NCBI GenBank assembly: GCA_049840595.1
Contig: JASGKO010000008.1
Location: 1-64,000 of the forward strand
From: JASGKO01 sp049840595
GTDB taxonomy: Bacteria > Verrucomicrobiota > Verrucomicrobiia > Chthoniobacterales > Chthoniobacteraceae
Direction: 5' to 3'
Length of the DNA stretch: 64,000 bases
A program made the position numbers and the translations under genes. Below, in pieces: positions 56,665-63,722 of this stretch. The notes under the pieces are model-generated. The model was given only the letters and a program-made list of their open reading frames with translations. It ran no database searches and was not told the DNA's origin. Within the stretch, counting starts at the first letter, position 1, and each line of letters opens with the position of its first letter.

Positions 56665-57099
56665 ATGAACCTCGTCGCCGAAGAGCCAGTCGAAGAAATG
56701 CCCGTCACCGAAAGCGTGGCACGCAAGGTCCTGTTGCTGGATGACGATCCCGATCTCAAGGAAGTGCTCACCGATTACCTGAGCGAGTTTTCCTACAAAG
56801 TCGTCCCCGTTTCCAACGGCGTCGATGGCGTGCGCGAGATCATGAAGAGCGATTTTGAAACCATCGTCTGCGATATGAATATGCCTTCGCTGCCCGGCGA
56901 TATGTTCTACCTCGCGGTGCAGCGGATGAAGCCGCATCTTTGCCCCCGCTTTCTTTTCATCACCGGCATGAAGGGGAACCAGAAAATCACCGAATTTGTC
57001 GGCAAGGTTCACGGCATGGTGCTGGCCAAACCCTTCCGCATGGACGACCTGCTCGAAATGATCGGGTTCGTGCAAATGCGCAGCGCTTTGGGGGTCTGA
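56665..57099 (+). CDS. Single-domain response regulator
   Basis: 144 residues from the ATG at 56665; an ATG at 56632 in the same frame is possible. The receiver fold is clear: KVLLLDDDPDLKEVLTDYL with the acidic pair, the phosphorylatable Asp in TIVCDMNMPSLPGD, Thr in FLFITGMKGN and Lys in GMVLAKPFRMDDLL. There is no output domain. A second receiver gene follows after six bases, and no kinase is adjacent. Confidence 0.93.
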   Translation: MNLVAEEPVEEMPVTESVARKVLLLDDDPDLKEVLTDYLSEFSYKVVPVSNGVDGVREIMKSDFETIVCDMNMPSLPGDMFYLAVQRMKPHLCPRFLFITGMKGNQKITEFVGKVHGMVLAKPFRMDDLLEMIGFVQMRSALGV

Positions 57100-57105
57100 T
57101 TTTTT

Positions 57106-57531
57106 ATGCGAGTCCTGATTGCTGACGACGATCGCGCAATGGCCGAGCTCCTTTCGGCCCAAGTAACGCTCTGTGGTGCAGAGGTGGCGGGCGTAGTCAC
57201 GACAGGTGGCCTGGATGTCATCCAGCAGCATCACCGGCTCCGGCCCGATCTGGTGATCATGGACGTGCTCATGCCTCGTTTCAACGGACTCACGGTCTGC
57301 CACGCCATCCTCAGCCGCTACCCCGATATGAAGGTAGTGCTCATGTCCGGCTCCATGTGGCCCGACCACCCTTTCATCGCCAATTCCGGCGCCAGCATGT
57401 TCCTCCAGAAGCCGATCCGGCTCGACCAGGTCCGTGCCGTCCTCGAAAAGTTCGGCCACAAAAGCGAAGTCCCGCACGTGGACGTCGTGCCTGACGTCGA
57501 AGCCCCTGCGCTGCACGCGTTGGGTGCGTGA
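57106..57531 (+). CDS. Single-domain response regulator
   Basis: 141 residues, six bases after the previous receiver. DDDRAMAELLSAQVTLCGAE, the phospho-Asp in PDLVIMDVLMPRFNG, Ser in MKVVLMSGSM and Lys in SMFLQKPIRLDQV complete the receiver core. The two genes form a small relay pair, possibly partners of the orphan hybrid kinase at 40-42 kb (inference). Confidence 0.93.
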   Translation: MRVLIADDDRAMAELLSAQVTLCGAEVAGVVTTGGLDVIQQHHRLRPDLVIMDVLMPRFNGLTVCHAILSRYPDMKVVLMSGSMWPDHPFIANSGASMFLQKPIRLDQVRAVLEKFGHKSEVPHVDVVPDVEAPALHALGA

Positions 57532-57598
57532 AAGTCAAGTCGGTGAGTAACCGTCGTCCTTCCGTTGGCGGAGAATTGATTGTTCCGTTTCGAGGTTT

Positions 57599-58057
57599 AT
57601 GATGGGTCGCTTCAGGATGGTGCGTGCATTGCTTAAGAGGATCTTCGAAATTGAAAACGCCACCGCGCACAAGGTGGTTGCTGGGATGGCCTTGTTCGAA
57701 GTTGGCAGCGGAATTTTCTGGAAATGCTGGAAGGGCGCAGCGCTCTTCGAGCTGCTGGGATGGGTTGGGGCGCTCTTTGTGATGGGGGGCTTGTTTGTCC
57801 TGGTGTCCCTTTTTTTCCTCAGCGCTTTTCCTTTTAGAGAGCAGGCAATCAAGTTTTTCTATGCCGTTATAATGGTCGGAATCGTCGGCAATTTGCCAAA
57901 TTCACTTTCTTCGGGATTCGGGATCTTGACCGATTCTGCCGCCTGCTTTGGCGTTTGGATCATGCTCGTAATCTTCATTAGCTCGGCGGACCGAAGACTA
58001 TCGCCGGAAGATCGGAATGCCCCGGCGGCTGGTCACGAGGGAGAAAAGTGTCATTAG
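57599..58057 (+). CDS. Integral membrane protein of unknown function
   Basis: 152 residues. Four hydrophobic helices can be seen (KVVAGMALFEVGSGIFW, FELLGWVGALFVMGGLFVLV, KFFYAVIMVGIVGNL and ACFGVWIMLVIFISS), with basic ends placing the N-terminus inside. No family is recognised. It is the first of the same-strand small ORFs, may be the first gene cassette, and is followed by the IS-interrupted repeat copy. Confidence 0.55.
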   Translation: MMGRFRMVRALLKRIFEIENATAHKVVAGMALFEVGSGIFWKCWKGAALFELLGWVGALFVMGGLFVLVSLFFLSAFPFREQAIKFFYAVIMVGIVGNLPNSLSSGFGILTDSAACFGVWIMLVIFISSADRRLSPEDRNAPAAGHEGEKCH

Positions 58058-58213
58058 TTACTGCCCCGTTTTGCTCTCGGTTCGGTCCATAATGTTGGAA
58101 AGATTTGGGGGCCTGCGCCAAGGGTGAACGAAAGCGCGGTCTATTTTGCACCTACGCACAGACCGACCTCTTTTTCGCGCCCTCTTTATCCTGGGCTACA
58201 TTCACCAATCTAG

Positions 58214-59049
58214 ATAGTGTCGTCACGAGATTGACAAAGGTGCTAACCTTGCGTGGAGATGACCACCACCACCTTTGAGCAGCCGATCCACCGTCGCCAT
58301 GATCTCAGTGATGAGGCCTGGCAGCTTTTGGAAATGCACCTGCCCGGACGCCAGGGAGTCTGGGGCGGTTTAGCCAAAGACAACCGGCAATTCATTAATG
58401 CGGTCTTGTGGATCCTGCGCACCGGGGCGCCCTGGCGCGACTTGCCGCCGGACTACGGCGATTGGAAGAACACGCATCGCCGCTTTTGCCGCTGGCGGGA
58501 CAAGGGGATTTGGGAGGGATTACTGGAGCGCCTGCTCGAGTCCGCGGATCACGAATGGCTCTTCATCGATGCCAGTCACATCAAAGTGCATCCGCACGCG
58601 GCGGGAGCCGTCGGCGGCAATCAGGCGATGGGCAAGACAAAAGGGGGCTCAACACCAAAATTCATCTGGCCGTGGATGCGCATGGTCTGCCGCTCCGAAT
58701 CCTTGTCACAGAAGGTCCCCGCGCGGATTGCCGCCAAGCTCTTCCTCTGATCGCGGGGTTGCGCGCCGATTATCTGGTCGCCGATCGCGGCTACGATACC
58801 GATGCCATTGTGAACCAAGCCCAAGCCCAAGGCATGGAACCCGTCATCCCGCCGCGCAAGCATCGCAAAATCCAACGCCCCTATGACGAATACCTCTACC
58901 GGTTGCGGCACTTGGTCGAAAACGCCATCCTGCGGCTCAAGGGCTGGCGCAGCATCGCCACCCGATATGCCAAACGTGCCTCTTCCTTCCTCGCCATCGT
59001 CCAAATTCGCTGCTTATTCCTCTGGCTTTCCGTCTCGTGACGACACTAT
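58214..59049. mobile_element. IS5-family insertion sequence, 836 bp
   Basis: 16-bp perfect terminal inverted repeats (ATAGTGTCGTCACGAG and its complement) are bounded by CTAG on both sides (58210-58213 and 59050-59053), consistent with a four-base target duplication. It contains one two-frame transposase. Removing it with one CTAG rejoins a sequence that aligns with the repeat copy at 59893-60050. Confidence 0.92.
58259..59040 (+). CDS. IS5-family transposase, two frames joined by -1 frameshift
   Basis: The first frame (58259-about 58645) has the HTH-like RRHDLSDEAWQLLEMHLPG, the ITGAPWRDLP-type segment (RTGAPWRDLPPDYGDWKN) and the first catalytic Asp in LFIDASHIKVH. The second frame begins at about 58640 and carries IHLAVDAHGLPLRILVTEG, the second Asp in YLVADRGYD and the Glu in HLVENAILRLKGWRS. 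Between them lies ACAAAAGGGGGC, a slippery A/G run at 58638-58648, so a programmed -1 shift is likely, as in many IS5 relatives. The ORFs are otherwise complete, so the element may be active. Confidence 0.92.
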
Positions 59050-59053
59050 CTAG

Positions 59054-59202
59054 CTTGCGATTTTCCCTTTTTTGGAAAGACTGGTTTCCGTGGATTCAGA
59101 AAACAGAAGGGCTTTCTCCGCAGGCGGCTGGTTTAGGCAAAAAATCGGTCAAAAAGTTCGTCTTATAAAGCGAAGCTCACTTTCGTCTACTTCTGGTTAG
59201 GC
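59054..59202 (+). repeat. Cassette-boundary repeat, copy A (IS-interrupted), ending in attC R' box
   Basis: Similar to copy B (59893-60050), including GGATTCAGAA, TCGTCTTATAAAGC and the identical end CGTCTACTTCTGGTTAGGC. The final GTTAGGC (59196-59202) is the attC crossover heptamer. The left part of the copy lies before the IS at about 58186-58213. The next ORF starts 22 bases after the heptamer. The attC left arm is not clear here. Confidence 0.6.
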
Positions 59203-59223
59203 TCTTCTACGCGCATCCCGATA

Positions 59224-59691
59224 ATGGAACCACAGCACATACTTACATTCTTCGCGTCTCGCGAGCAACAGTGCCGCATCGAACGTCATGCATTGGAGTT
59301 GTGGCTCGGGTTGCTCACACCCTTGCGGTGGTTCACTGTTGCAGGAGGCATCATTCTCTCAGCAGTGGGCGGTGCAACAGTCCTTGGCGAGCCATTGCTT
59401 CTGGGCAAGTCGGCTTCGATTGTCGGTGGTGTTTGCGCCCTTATTGCGTCAGTCCTTACTGGACTTCATACCGCCCTTAAGTGCGATGCTCATCAGGCAG
59501 AGTGCCAGCGACTCATCCATGTCTATTCGAGTCTTGAATCCGCCTACCAAGCCGCCCGCCTTCTCTCCCCCGCCGCACTTCCCGCACGCCACGCACAACT
59601 TGAACAACAGTTCCTGGACACCCAGGCGAACGCTAAGGCGGCTGCTCCGAGCAGCTACCGTCAACGCGCTGAGCGGGAGCATCGATTATGA
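59224..59691 (+). CDS. SLATT-like two-helix membrane protein (cassette ORF)
   Basis: 155 residues. An N-terminal helix (FASREQQCRIERHALELWLG) precedes two membrane helices (RWFTVAGGIILSAVGGATVLG and ASIVGGVCALIASVLTGLHTAL). A long amphipathic C-terminal helix follows (AECQRLIHVYSSLESAYQAA). This matches the architecture of SLATT/DUF4231-type effectors, which occur with nucleotide-second-messenger defence systems. The family assignment is by architecture only. It starts 22 bases behind a GTTAGGC box. Confidence 0.65.
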   Translation: MEPQHILTFFASREQQCRIERHALELWLGLLTPLRWFTVAGGIILSAVGGATVLGEPLLLGKSASIVGGVCALIASVLTGLHTALKCDAHQAECQRLIHVYSSLESAYQAARLLSPAALPARHAQLEQQFLDTQANAKAAAPSSYRQRAEREHRL

Positions 59692-60083
59692 ATGTAATTA
59701 TTCCAATGCCCCAAGCGCCTACTCCTATGAAAAGTGATACGGTCCGTACATAGGTTCAAAACGAGCAGTTCTTTGGGCTCGTTCCTGAGTTGCTGAGGTT
59801 GTCCCAAATCGGTGGACATGGTTGGGAAAGGAGCCAGCGTGGTCCGGCCTTTTACGCTGGATACAGGTACAGAATTACCGGGCTGCCTTCATTCATTGAG
59901 CTTGCTATTTTCGCCTTTGTTGGAAAGGATGATTTCCATGGATTCAGAAGACAGGGGGTGTTTCTCGGTAGGTAAACGGTTTAGACGAAACTTAGGCCGC
60001 CACTTTCGTCTTATAAAGCAAAATTCACTTCCGTCTACTTCTGGTTAGGCATTTCGAGTGCATTTTGAATTCGCTATCGAACA
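59692..60083. other. Long non-coding cassette tail
   Basis: No supported ORF. GCCTACTCCTATG at 59717 resembles an attC left arm. AACGAGC and GCTCGTT near 59760-59785 form a short hairpin. Repeat copy B ends at 60050. If the arm at 59717 pairs with the one at 60050, the attC would be about 334 bases, far longer than usual. Confidence 0.45.
59893..60050 (+). repeat. Cassette-boundary repeat, copy B, ending in attC R' box
   Basis: Second copy of the sequence at 59054-59202. The last bases, CGTCTACTTCTGGTTAGGC, are identical. GTTAGGC lies at 60044-60050, and the next ORF starts 33 bases later. Confidence 0.65.
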
Positions 60084-60494
60084 ATGGATAAACAAACACT
60101 TATAATCGAGGCAACCAAGTGGCGAAACTGGTTCTACAAGGGCCAAAGAAACTGGAGCAAAGTCCATCATGTGACGCTGTTTGGGTCAGTTGGGTGCAGT
60201 CTTGCGGCGGGGGCGCTACTCCAAATCGATAAAACGCATTATGCCGGTTTAGCGGCCATCCTAACTTCGATGGCTGCAGCTCTAACAGGGATTGCGACAT
60301 CTGGAGGCTTTGAACGCAAGTGGCGAAGCAATCGTTTGAGTCGGAGCCGCGTGGACACCTTGCTCATCGATCTCAATGCGGAGCCGCCAGATCTGTCCGC
60401 CGCAACCGCGGACCTTAAGGACATCATTATAAAGCACGACATCGAAATCGTCGGTGAGAAACAAACATCCAAACAACAAGCCGGAAGCGCCTAG
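60084..60494 (+). CDS. SLATT-like two-helix membrane protein (second cassette copy)
   Basis: 136 residues. It has the same layout as the ORF at 59224: a charged N-terminal helix (EATKWRNWFYKGQRNWSK), two membrane helices (VTLFGSVGCSLAAGALLQI and YAGLAAILTSMAAALTGIA), then a basic segment (ERKWRSNRLSRSRVDTLL) and helical tail. Sequence identity to its neighbour is low, so the two are not recent duplicates. The stop TAG lies inside the attC left box GCCTAGC, as is usual for cassettes. Confidence 0.65.
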   Translation: MDKQTLIIEATKWRNWFYKGQRNWSKVHHVTLFGSVGCSLAAGALLQIDKTHYAGLAAILTSMAAALTGIATSGGFERKWRSNRLSRSRVDTLLIDLNAEPPDLSAATADLKDIIIKHDIEIVGEKQTSKQQAGSA

Positions 60495-60600
60495 CCATGC
60501 GCTGCAGCTAACTGCTCCGGCTGTTACGCTGGTGCCACCTTTCGCCCCACCGTGCAGCCAGTGTGCCAGCCTCCGCAGTCGCTGAGCTTGGTCGTTAGGC
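60489..60600 (+). other. Integron attC site
   Basis: R'' box GCCTAGC at 60489-60495 and R' box GTTAGGC at 60594-60600. The arms are complementary: GCTGCAGC pairs with GCTGAGC read on the other strand, leaving one unpaired base, the extrahelical base typical of attC. Length is 112 bases. The flanking ORFs end in the left box and start 20 bases after the right box. Confidence 0.82.
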
Positions 60601-60619
60601 GCTATCACGCATCTTCCAA

Positions 60620-61138
60620 ATGAGCTACATCATGGTAGATATCGAGTCCGACGGCCCAATTCCGGGAGACTACTCGATGATTTGTTTCGGCGCGGTCGTC
60701 GTCGAGCCATCCCTCTCCAAGACGTTCTACGGACAGTTACGCCCGATTTCCGAGCGGTGGATTCCTGATGCTTTAGCTGTTAGTGGATTTACACGGGAGC
60801 AGACGTTAGCGTTTCCCGAGGCGGAGACTGTGATGCGGCAGTTTCACACTTGGCTATCGGAGCAGTCCGCTAATCGGCCCATGTTTGTCTCCGACAACAA
60901 CGGCTTCGATTGGCAGTTCATTAATTGGTATTTCCACCATTTCACTGGCTCGAATCCATTCGGTTTTTCATCCACTAATCTAGGCTCGCTTTACAAGGGG
61001 ATCGTTCGCGACACCACGCAGAACTTCAAGCACCTCCGTAAGACGCGCCACACGCATAATCCAGTTGACGATGCTAAAGGCAATGCGGAAGCACTCTTGA
61101 CTCTTCGGGACGAGTTCAAACTCAAGATCAAGTTGTGA
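60620..61138 (+). CDS. DEDD-family 3'-5' exonuclease (cassette ORF)
   Basis: 172 residues. ExoI is YIMVDIESDGPIPG (metal Asp and Glu). ExoII is in VSDNNGFDWQFINWYF with its Asp. ExoIII is HTHNPVDDAKGNAEAL with the His-x5-Asp of the DEDDh class. It is a small stand-alone DnaQ-like or RNase T-like nuclease acting on nucleic acid 3' ends. It sits between two attC sites. A role in defence or nucleotide turnover is possible but not shown. Confidence 0.85.
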   Translation: MSYIMVDIESDGPIPGDYSMICFGAVVVEPSLSKTFYGQLRPISERWIPDALAVSGFTREQTLAFPEAETVMRQFHTWLSEQSANRPMFVSDNNGFDWQFINWYFHHFTGSNPFGFSSTNLGSLYKGIVRDTTQNFKHLRKTRHTHNPVDDAKGNAEALLTLRDEFKLKIKL

Positions 61139-61154
61139 CGATGACGATTGACAC

Positions 61155-61278
61155 GCTTAACCAGAGATCTGTAGCGAACGGCTTTTCAGCCGTCCGTTCG
61201 AGCGTTGCGGGAAATCGTGAGCACATCGTGCGCTCCACCGCCGCCGGCGGGGCCGTCGCTAAGCTTGGGGCGTTAGGC
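61155..61278 (+). other. Integron attC site
   Basis: R'' box GCTTAAC at 61155-61161 and R' box GTTAGGC at 61272-61278. The left TAGCGAACGGC and the complement of the right arm, TAGCGACGGC, match except for one extra A, the extrahelical base. Internal hairpins (ACGGCTTTTCAGCCGT) lie between. Length is 124 bases. The next ORF begins ten bases after the R' box. Confidence 0.85.
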
Positions 61279-61287
61279 GCTCAGTCC

Positions 61288-61830
61288 ATGAAGTATTTAC
61301 TCATTTCGCTCACTCTGTTTGCCGTTGGTCTTCAGGGTTATGCCGCCACGGACGATACTCCGCATTTGTCGCCGGATGGGCGATTCGCGATTTACAACCT
61401 CGGCGATACAGCTACGGGTGAAAACTCCTTCGAGATTCGCACCAAGGACGGAACGGTCATTTGTTCGTCGCGCACGTCCGGTCTCTTCGCCATGGGTACC
61501 TTCGCCTGGGATATTAGCTGGGCGCACGACAGCAACTTCGCGCTGTTCAGAGTCGAACACGGCAAGTGGGATTCCACGTGCATTTTTTCCACCGCTGATC
61601 GCGAGTTGAGAGACCTGACTGCTGACGACGCCGACTCCTATACGCTCCCACTTCGCTGGGCTGGTCAGCGGGTCTTTAGCGTTCGCATTTCCGGCCCGTG
61701 GGGGCATCACGCAACCATGGATCACTGGCACTATTTCAAGTCGTATCGCGTTAGCGCACATCCATTCCGAGTTGAGTGCATTTACACCAGCCGCATGATC
61801 CACGAAGGTTCTTATGAACAAGCTTACTAA
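61288..61830 (+). CDS. Secreted protein of unknown function (cassette ORF)
   Basis: 180 residues with a signal peptide (MKYLLISLTLFAVGLQGYAA). Mature sequence looks like beta-propeller-type strands (HLSPDGRFAIYNLGD; FAWDISWAHDSNFALFRVE), so a small periplasmic binding or scaffold protein is likely. No enzyme motif is visible. The ATG lies ten bases after the attC R' box, and the stop is four bases before a GTCTAAC box. Confidence 0.7.
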   Translation: MKYLLISLTLFAVGLQGYAATDDTPHLSPDGRFAIYNLGDTATGENSFEIRTKDGTVICSSRTSGLFAMGTFAWDISWAHDSNFALFRVEHGKWDSTCIFSTADRELRDLTADDADSYTLPLRWAGQRVFSVRISGPWGHHATMDHWHYFKSYRVSAHPFRVECIYTSRMIHEGSYEQAY

Positions 61831-61833
61831 CGC

Positions 61834-62329
61834 GTCTAACTCCTATGGAAATGTGCAAATGGAACCGCGATGTGTGAAGTTGTGAGATACAAGGCATTTT
61901 ACCATGATTGCATTTGAAGTCAGTCTCAACGGCAAGCGGGTCTGCATCGCAGGTGCGGATGATTTGGGTGTTTTGAGCACGATCATTTCGGCCTGTGGCA
62001 AGCTGGGTAAGAAGACAGTCCCGGCAAGACCGGACGTGACATCTGGCGATGTTCATTATTCAGTCGGTGGACTTACATCTCGGCGTGATTCCAAGACGGA
62101 TGTTCATGTCAGATGGAAGTCGGTCGAGCCCCTCAAGATTGGTGATGTCGTTCAGGTGAGAGTCGTGGAGACAGAAAAGGTTGACCGCGCAAAATCACGA
62201 GCCAGAGCGAAACCGAGACGTGCCTGAGACCTTACTGGAACCAACGCTGGGGACGCCGGACCGCTTTTACTTCGAGTTTCGGATGGGCGGGAGTCGTCGT
62301 CGGCGTGGCGCAGTTCCTGGGCGTTAGAC
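61834..62329 (+). other. Possible split attC enclosing an ORF
   Basis: GTCTAAC at 61834-61840 is the exact complement of GTTAGAC at 62323-62329. The next bases also pair (left CCTATGGAAATGTGC with right complement CCCAGGAACTGCGC), leaving one unpaired T. This pairing is better than any local one. The 440 bases between contain the ORF 61904-62227. A weaker local alternative is GCCTGAG at 62222 with GTTAGAC at 62323. Confidence 0.45.
61904..62227 (+). CDS. Small basic protein of unknown function
   Basis: 107 residues. It is beta-rich, and the basic C-terminus (DRAKSRARAKPRR) suggests nucleic-acid or membrane contact. The N-terminus (MIAFEVSLNGKRVCIAGADD) looks like a small beta-grasp-type or DUF domain, which I do not recognise. 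There is no signal peptide. It is unusual in that no GTTAGGC box precedes its start. Confidence 0.6.
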   Translation: MIAFEVSLNGKRVCIAGADDLGVLSTIISACGKLGKKTVPARPDVTSGDVHYSVGGLTSRRDSKTDVHVRWKSVEPLKIGDVVQVRVVETEKVDRAKSRARAKPRRA

Positions 62330-62338
62330 GGCGAAGCC

Positions 62339-62986
62339 ATGCACCGTTCAGATTCCAGATTTGACGATTGGTTGAGCAGACCATTTTGGCGGCTGGTGGT
62401 GAATAGCCTGGTTGTCTGGGCGATGCTGGGGGTTTATCTGTGGATTGACCACCATCAACCGGTCGCGCCGCGCCTGGTTGAGATGCCGGCCTGGGTGCCG
62501 TTCTGTCCGGTTTTTTTTGTTCCTTACCTCGGGTTGTTGCTGGTCACTTGGTGGTTGCCAGCGGTCATCCGGGGCCCGCGGCTGTTTCGGGCCTGCCTGC
62601 GAGCCAATGTTTTCGGCTGGCTGCTCGTTATGCCGTGGTGGTGGTTCACGCCGACGATCCTGGCCCGTCCACCCTTGCCGGGGGAGCCGTGGACGCAGTC
62701 ATTTGGATTGCTCTGGTTCTGCGATCGGCCCTACAACGTGTTCCCCTGCGCCCACGCGATTGGGCCGGTGGTGGCCGCCTGGTTTGCCGGTCGAGACCAT
62801 CCGGCGTGGCGCTGGCCGCTGGCCGGAATGGTGGCGTTGGGACTTCCTTCGATTGCGCTGGTCTGGCAGCACCGCCCGATTGACATCCTGCCGGGCGTGG
62901 GGGCTGCATTCCTCGGCATATTGGTTGGTGAGGTTTTGCGCCGCCGGGAGCAGGCTGGTTTGAAAGATTATGAGGTTGCCGCCTAA
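62339..62986 (+). CDS. PAP2-superfamily membrane phosphatase-like protein (cassette ORF)
   Basis: 215 residues with five or six hydrophobic helices (LVVNSLVVWAMLGVYLW and others). The segment FPCAHAIGPVVAAW has the His and the small residues of PAP2 motif 2 (SGH-like, but with Cys-Ala). The segment WQHRPIDILPGVGAAF gives motif 3 (SR...H...D) only in degenerate form. It may hydrolyse or transfer lipid phosphate, but the weak motif leaves activity uncertain. The stop TAA lies inside the next attC box, and the start is ten bases after GTTAGAC. Confidence 0.65.
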   Translation: MHRSDSRFDDWLSRPFWRLVVNSLVVWAMLGVYLWIDHHQPVAPRLVEMPAWVPFCPVFFVPYLGLLLVTWWLPAVIRGPRLFRACLRANVFGWLLVMPWWWFTPTILARPPLPGEPWTQSFGLLWFCDRPYNVFPCAHAIGPVVAAWFAGRDHPAWRWPLAGMVALGLPSIALVWQHRPIDILPGVGAAFLGILVGEVLRRREQAGLKDYEVAA

Positions 62987-63039
62987 CCCATCACGGGAGT
63001 CAACCGCCGGAGAGAGAAGGGGCACGATTGACGTTTGGC
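62981..63039 (+). other. Candidate attC site, end of cassette run
   Basis: GCCTAAC at 62981-62987, the perfect R'' consensus, includes the stop of the PAP2-like gene. GTTTGGC at 63033-63039 is a one-mismatch R' box. GTCAA and TTGAC form an inner stem. At 59 bases it has the length of short attC sites. Beyond it the strand switches to the GNAT gene, so this is the likely end of the array. Confidence 0.5.
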
Positions 63040-63069
63040 AAGCTGGGCTGGCCTTTCGGTGAGGGGTGA

Positions 63070-63609
63070 TCAGCCATCGACCGGCTGCTCAGGCGTGTCG
63101 AGATTGAGCTGGTAAAACACCACGTCCAGCCAGCGGCCGAATTTGAAGCCGACTTGCGGGAAGGTGCCAGAGTGGGTGAAGCCGAGGCGGGTGTGGAGGG
63201 CGATGCTGCCGGGGTTGGTGGCGTCGATACAACCGATTAGGACGTGGAGCTGGGCCTCGCGGGCGCGGCGGATCAATTCGGTGAGCAATCGTTTTCCAAG
63301 GCCGCGTCCGCGCTGTTCGTGATGCACGTAGATGCTGTGCTCGACGGTGTATTTGTAAGCGGGAAAAGCGCGAAAGGTGCCCCAACTGGCAAAGCCCAAT
63401 AACTGCCCCGTCTCATCGACTGCGCCAATGACGGGGAACCCGTTCGCGCGCTTGGTGGCAAACCAGGTCGCCATCGCCTCCGGCGGGCGCGGCACATAAT
63501 CGTAAAGCGCCGTGGAGTTAACAATGGCCTCATTGAGAATCGCCAGAATGGCCGGGGCGTGCTCCGACTCGGTGCAGTCGATCAGGTGGACATCGGGAGG
63601 AGGTGACAT
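63070..63609 (-). CDS. GNAT acetyltransferase, phosphinothricin-acetyltransferase type
   Basis: 179 residues. It fits the PAT/Bar-like group: AILNEAIVNSTALYDYVPRP near the N-terminus, the acetyl-CoA loop HEQRGRGLGKRLLTELIRRA and the C-terminal LHTRLGFTHSGTFPQVGFKF. Family members acetylate small amines such as methionine sulfoximine or phosphinothricin. The substrate is not defined. It is on the opposite strand from the cassette genes. Confidence 0.92.
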   Translation of the reverse strand: MSPPPDVHLIDCTESEHAPAILAILNEAIVNSTALYDYVPRPPEAMATWFATKRANGFPVIGAVDETGQLLGFASWGTFRAFPAYKYTVEHSIYVHHEQRGRGLGKRLLTELIRRAREAQLHVLIGCIDATNPGSIALHTRLGFTHSGTFPQVGFKFGRWLDVVFYQLNLDTPEQPVDG

Positions 63610-63722
63610 CGTTGCGGTGGATAGGTTTTCTGCAGATTTTTAGACAAGATGAATAGGGTGATTTTCTTTCTCTGCTTTCATCGGGAGTTTGTTCATCATG
63701 CGCACCGATATAACGCCATTCG

